Shown piece after piece: positions 7,030 through 9,235 of a DNA stretch of 9,235 bases. Every line of letters begins with the position of its first letter. Positions within the stretch are counted from its first letter, which is position 1. The notes beneath the pieces were generated by a model that searched no databases, was not told the DNA's origin, and saw nothing but the letters and a program-made list of their open reading frames with translations. This DNA comes from Marinilabiliales bacterium (lineage in GTDB: Bacteria; Bacteroidota; Bacteroidia; Bacteroidales; SZUA-534). The translations under genes were made by a program, and so were the position numbers. The stretch is taken from the NCBI GenBank assembly GCA_003512955.1, contig DOTG01000021.1, positions 1 through 9,235 of the forward strand, given 5' to 3'.

Positions 7030-9235
7030 CTATTTAACAACAACTTGTTTTACTATCATTCCGTCTTCAAGAATAATCTCAACAAAATAAAGGGTGTGGT
7101 TCAATCCGTTTAATGGTAGTTTTACCATCCTTTCTGCTGGAGCTGGTTTTACTTCCATCACCGTTTTCCCAAGTAACGTAACCACCCTCACCGCTTTAAT
7201 GGCATCTTCGCCGTTAATTGCAACATAAAGCACATCACTGGCCGGGTTCGGATAAATAGCTACCATATCCTCAAACTTTACTGATGACACACTGGTACAG
7301 GAATCGACCGTGAATGTGGCAGATGCCTGATTGGTGCACCCCAGGGATGTCGCGTAGGTGTAAACAATTTCGTAGGTGCCTACACCAGCTACTAATGGGT
7401 CAAATATTCCGCCCGCCACGCCGGCACCGGAATAAATCCCGCCCTCCGGTTGTGCCCCTGTTATTTCAAAACCATTGTCACCGATACACAAAACAGTGTC
7501 GTTCCCAACTTCCCATGTTACATTTGGATAATCTTCCACATAGAATTCAATGATGCCCGACTCTGCCGGATTGTTTGTAGTACACTCCAGATCAGAGGTT
7601 ACTTTAACTTTTACCTTATCTCCATTAACGGGAGCAAAAGTTAACTGCGAAGAATTATAACCTGTATATGCGCCATTCAATGTCCACAAATAAATAGGTT
7701 GACCTCCATTTATTGCTGATGCCTGAACAGTTACAGAGGTACCTTTACAAACTGATTCATCACTAGCTGCCAAACTTACCGATACGGGTAAAATCTCCTG
7801 TACACTTAACGATACGATATTGGATTCAGCCGGATTCCCACTTGTACAAGTCAAATCGGAGGTCATAACAACTTTCACATTATCTCCATTCGCAGGGATG
7901 TATGAATAAACAGATGCATCATTAACAACCGTGTTTCCGTTTACAAACCATTTATAACTGGGTGTACCACCATTTACAGGATAAGCCGTTAACGAAACAA
8001 TACTGCCTTGACATACAGAACTATTATCAGCCGTAATAATTATCGAAACAGGTTGTGTTTTAATAACTGTTTGGGTCAAAGTATTCGATTTCGCCGGATT
8101 CCCGGTCGTACAAACCAAACTCGAAATTACTTGTACATAAACCTGGTCTCCATTGGAAGGGATATATGAATAGCTTGCTGTATTGGCACCGGCCAATTTA
8201 CCGTTTACGTTCCATTGGTAAACAGGTTCTCCACCATTAATAGGTGTAGCTGTATAGATAACTTCGGTTCCGCTACATACTGAGGTTTGGTCGGCTTCGA
8301 TGTTTACCGATACCGGAACATTCTCAATAACATTCACAGAAACAATATTCGATATAACCGTTTTATTTGAAACACATTCAAGACTTGAAACCATCTCAAC
8401 TTTCACAATATCACCAAAATCAGGTGTGTAAACAAACCCGGGGCTGTCGGTCCCGGCATTCTCACCGTTCACAAACCATTGGTAACTAGGGCTGCCCCCG
8501 TTTACAGGTGTTGCTGTAAAGGTAACAGGTGTACCGCTGCAAACCGAGGTGTTATCGGCGGCTATGTTTACCGATACCGGCAGCATTTCGCCAACAGCCA
8601 CCGATATTGTATCCGAATATGCCGGGTTGCCGCTTGTACAGGCAATCCCCGATGTCAGCCTCACATGTATCTTATCGCCGTCCTGTGGGGCATAACTGAA
8701 GGCCGGGCTGTCTGTCCCTGCTACGGTACCGTTCACATACCACTGATAAACAGGGGTGCCACCATTTACCGGAGTAGCCGTGAAGTTTACCGGCGTGCCC
8801 CCGCATACCGACGTGTTGTCCGCCGCGATGCTTACCGATACAGGTATTACCTCATCTACGGATACTGTTATTTTATCCGACTGTGCCGGGTTGCCACTGG
8901 TGCAGGCAAGGCTGCTCGTTGCCACCGCGTGGACCATGTCGCCGTCGGCCGGCGTATAAACAAATTCGGGGCTGTCTGCACCTGCTGCTACTCCGTTCAC
9001 AAACCACTGGTAACTTGGGATGCCACCGTTCACAGGTGTTGCTGTAAAAGTTACCTGCGTGCCTATACATACCGAGGTGTTGTCGGCCGATATGCCCACC
9101 GATACGGGCAGTACCTCGCCTACGGACACCGATAGGGTATCAGACTGTGCCGGGTTGCCATTTGTACAGGCCAGGCTGGATGTTAACCTTACATGTATTT
9201 TATCACCGTCCTGTGGGGCATAACTGAAGGCCGGG
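7030..9235 (-). CDS. Giant T9SS-secreted Ig-repeat surface protein, C-terminal part (5' end beyond window)
   Basis: The minus-strand frame is open from the right edge to TAG at 7030-7032, giving 734 codons; the N-terminus is outside the window. A GTG at 9129 is an ordinary internal valine codon, because the repeat pattern continues upstream of it in frame. Order: a partial Ig-like unit (9235-9112), six complete 88-residue units (9111-7528), a distinct Ig/PKD-like domain (7524-7297, with VTWEVGNDTVLC, GGIYSGAGV and YEIVYTYATSLGC), then a T9SS type A sorting domain (about 7275-7033) beginning VAIYPNPASDVLYV and ending VVVK. Family knowledge: that domain directs export across the outer membrane and is usually removed when the protein is attached to the surface or released. 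The units are the same family as those of the gene at 1-4338, so the two are probably related by duplication or repeat exchange. A surface or adhesive role is inferred from architecture. A terminator follows at 6931-6903. Confidence 0.95.
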   Translation of the reverse strand, partial: PAFSYAPQDGDKIHVRLTSSLACTNGNPAQSDTLSVSVGEVLPVSVGISADNTSVCIGTQVTFTATPVNGGIPSYQWFVNGVAAGADSPEFVYTPADGDMVHAVATSSLACTSGNPAQSDKITVSVDEVIPVSVSIAADNTSVCGGTPVNFTATPVNGGTPVYQWYVNGTVAGTDSPAFSYAPQDGDKIHVRLTSGIACTSGNPAYSDTISVAVGEMLPVSVNIAADNTSVCSGTPVTFTATPVNGGSPSYQWFVNGENAGTDSPGFVYTPDFGDIVKVEMVSSLECVSNKTVISNIVSVNVIENVPVSVNIEADQTSVCSGTEVIYTATPINGGEPVYQWNVNGKLAGANTASYSYIPSNGDQVYVQVISSLVCTTGNPAKSNTLTQTVIKTQPVSIIITADNSSVCQGSIVSLTAYPVNGGTPSYKWFVNGNTVVNDASVYSYIPANGDNVKVVMTSDLTCTSGNPAESNIVSLSVQEILPVSVSLAASDESVCKGTSVTVQASAINGGQPIYLWTLNGAYTGYNSSQLTFAPVNGDKVKVKVTSDLECTTNNPAESGIIEFYVEDYPNVTWEVGNDTVLCIGDNGFEITGAQPEGGIYSGAGVAGGIFDPLVAGVGTYEIVYTYATSLGCTNQASATFTVDSCTSVSSVKFEDMVAIYPNPASDVLYVAINGEDAIKAVRVVTLLGKTVMEVKPAPAERMVKLPLNGLNHTLYFVEIILEDGMIVKQVVVK
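7033..7275 (-). other. T9SS type A C-terminal sorting domain
   Basis: The last about 80 residues hold the hallmark Y-P-N-P-A-S-D-x-L-x-V near the start, a middle V-R-V-V-T-L-L-G-K-x-V strand, and the closing L-Y-F-V-E-I-I-L-E-D-G-M-I-V-K-Q-V-V-V-K. This matches the conserved order of the Por/T9SS type A domain (motifs YPNP, 'G' turn, and a C-terminal K-x-V/I-V-x-K/R). It is the strongest sign that the host has a type IX secretion system. Confidence 0.93.
7297..7524 (-). other. Terminal Ig/PKD-like domain before the sorting signal
   Basis: About 76 residues run from NVTWEVGNDTVLC to TFTVDSC. The pattern C-x-G-x-x-x-F-x-I-T-G, then G-x-Y-S-G-x-G-V-x-G-G-x-F-D-P, then Y-x-I-x-Y-T-Y-x-x-x-x-G-C is common just before sorting domains of T9SS cargo in Bacteroidota. 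It lacks the Trp36 of the preceding units and is a different family. A spacer role is likely. Confidence 0.7.
7528..9235 (-). repeat. Tandem array of 88-residue (264-nt) Ig-like repeats, upstream gene
   Basis: Complete units lie at 9111-8848, 8847-8584, 8583-8320, 8319-8056, 8055-7792 and 7791-7528, with a partial unit at 9235-9112. First-cysteine codons start at 9067, 8803, 8539, 8275, 8011 and 7747, exactly 264 nt apart; the next domain's cysteine at 7486 breaks the rule (261 nt). Cys15, Trp36 and Cys70 are kept in every complete unit. Units alternate in the N-terminal part: the partial unit and 8847-8584 share 'PAFSYAPQDGDKIHVRLTS', while 9111-8848 and 8583-8320 share 'PSYQWFVNG' and 'FVYTP'. 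Unit 8583-8320 has VSNKTVISN in place of the usual G/N-NPA-x-S motif. GC content falls from the upstream units toward the C-terminal ones. Confidence 0.93.

Noticed and set aside
7030..9129. Treating GTG at 9129 as the true start of the upstream giant gene
   Set aside because: The frame continues without a stop to the window edge and encodes the second part of another Ig unit with its Cys70, so this is an internal valine codon.
8479..9135. Plus-strand 218-codon open frame, with other shorter plus-strand frames across both repeat arrays
   Set aside because: They are antisense to clearly coding repeats and reflect the repeat composition; their Arg/Cys/Tyr/His-rich translations show no domain.

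Overview
The window looks like a chromosomal segment from a member of the Bacteroidota. The evidence is a C-terminal domain of the type IX secretion system (T9SS) type A kind, long Ig-like repeat surface proteins, a TPR / membrane / HTH regulator typical of the phylum, A-rich leaders instead of Shine-Dalgarno sites, and one promoter-like sequence matching the Bacteroidetes -7 element TAnnTTTG. I cannot place it to genus. All supported genes lie on the minus strand, so transcription runs from right to left.

Layout, upstream to downstream on the minus strand. (1) 9235-7030: the C-terminal part of a large secreted protein, open at the right edge. It has one partial and six complete 88-residue Ig-like repeats, a different Ig/PKD-like domain, then a T9SS sorting domain. 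(2) 7029-6520: a 510-bp intergenic region with a clear hairpin terminator (6931-6903) and a candidate promoter for the next gene (6602-6575). (3) 6519-4792: a complete 575-residue protein with signal peptide, about six TPRs, one membrane helix, coiled coil and LuxR-like HTH; its stop is followed at once by an inverted repeat (4790-4749). (4) 4561-4349: a small 70-codon hydrophilic ORF of unknown function. (5) 4338-1: the N-terminal 1446 residues of a second giant secreted protein, open at the left edge. It has a signal peptide, a beta-propeller region with 14 Asp-box motifs, a PKD-like domain, and seven complete plus one partial copy of the same 88-residue Ig-like repeat.

The two giant genes share one repeat family with a strict 264-nt period. 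I located the first cysteine codon in fourteen units, and each lies exactly 264 nt from its neighbour in the same gene. Similarity is patchy: some stretches match best two units away (528 nt), and some repeats of the downstream gene resemble repeats of the upstream gene more than their own neighbours. This points to recombination or gene conversion among units.

Working model (inference): two T9SS-exported surface or released proteins, probably adhesive or binding, flank a membrane-spanning one-component regulator. Nothing in the window shows that the regulator controls them. I see no RNA gene, insertion sequence, CRISPR array or integration site. I found no convincing new molecular system; the repeat architecture and its evolution are the most interesting content.
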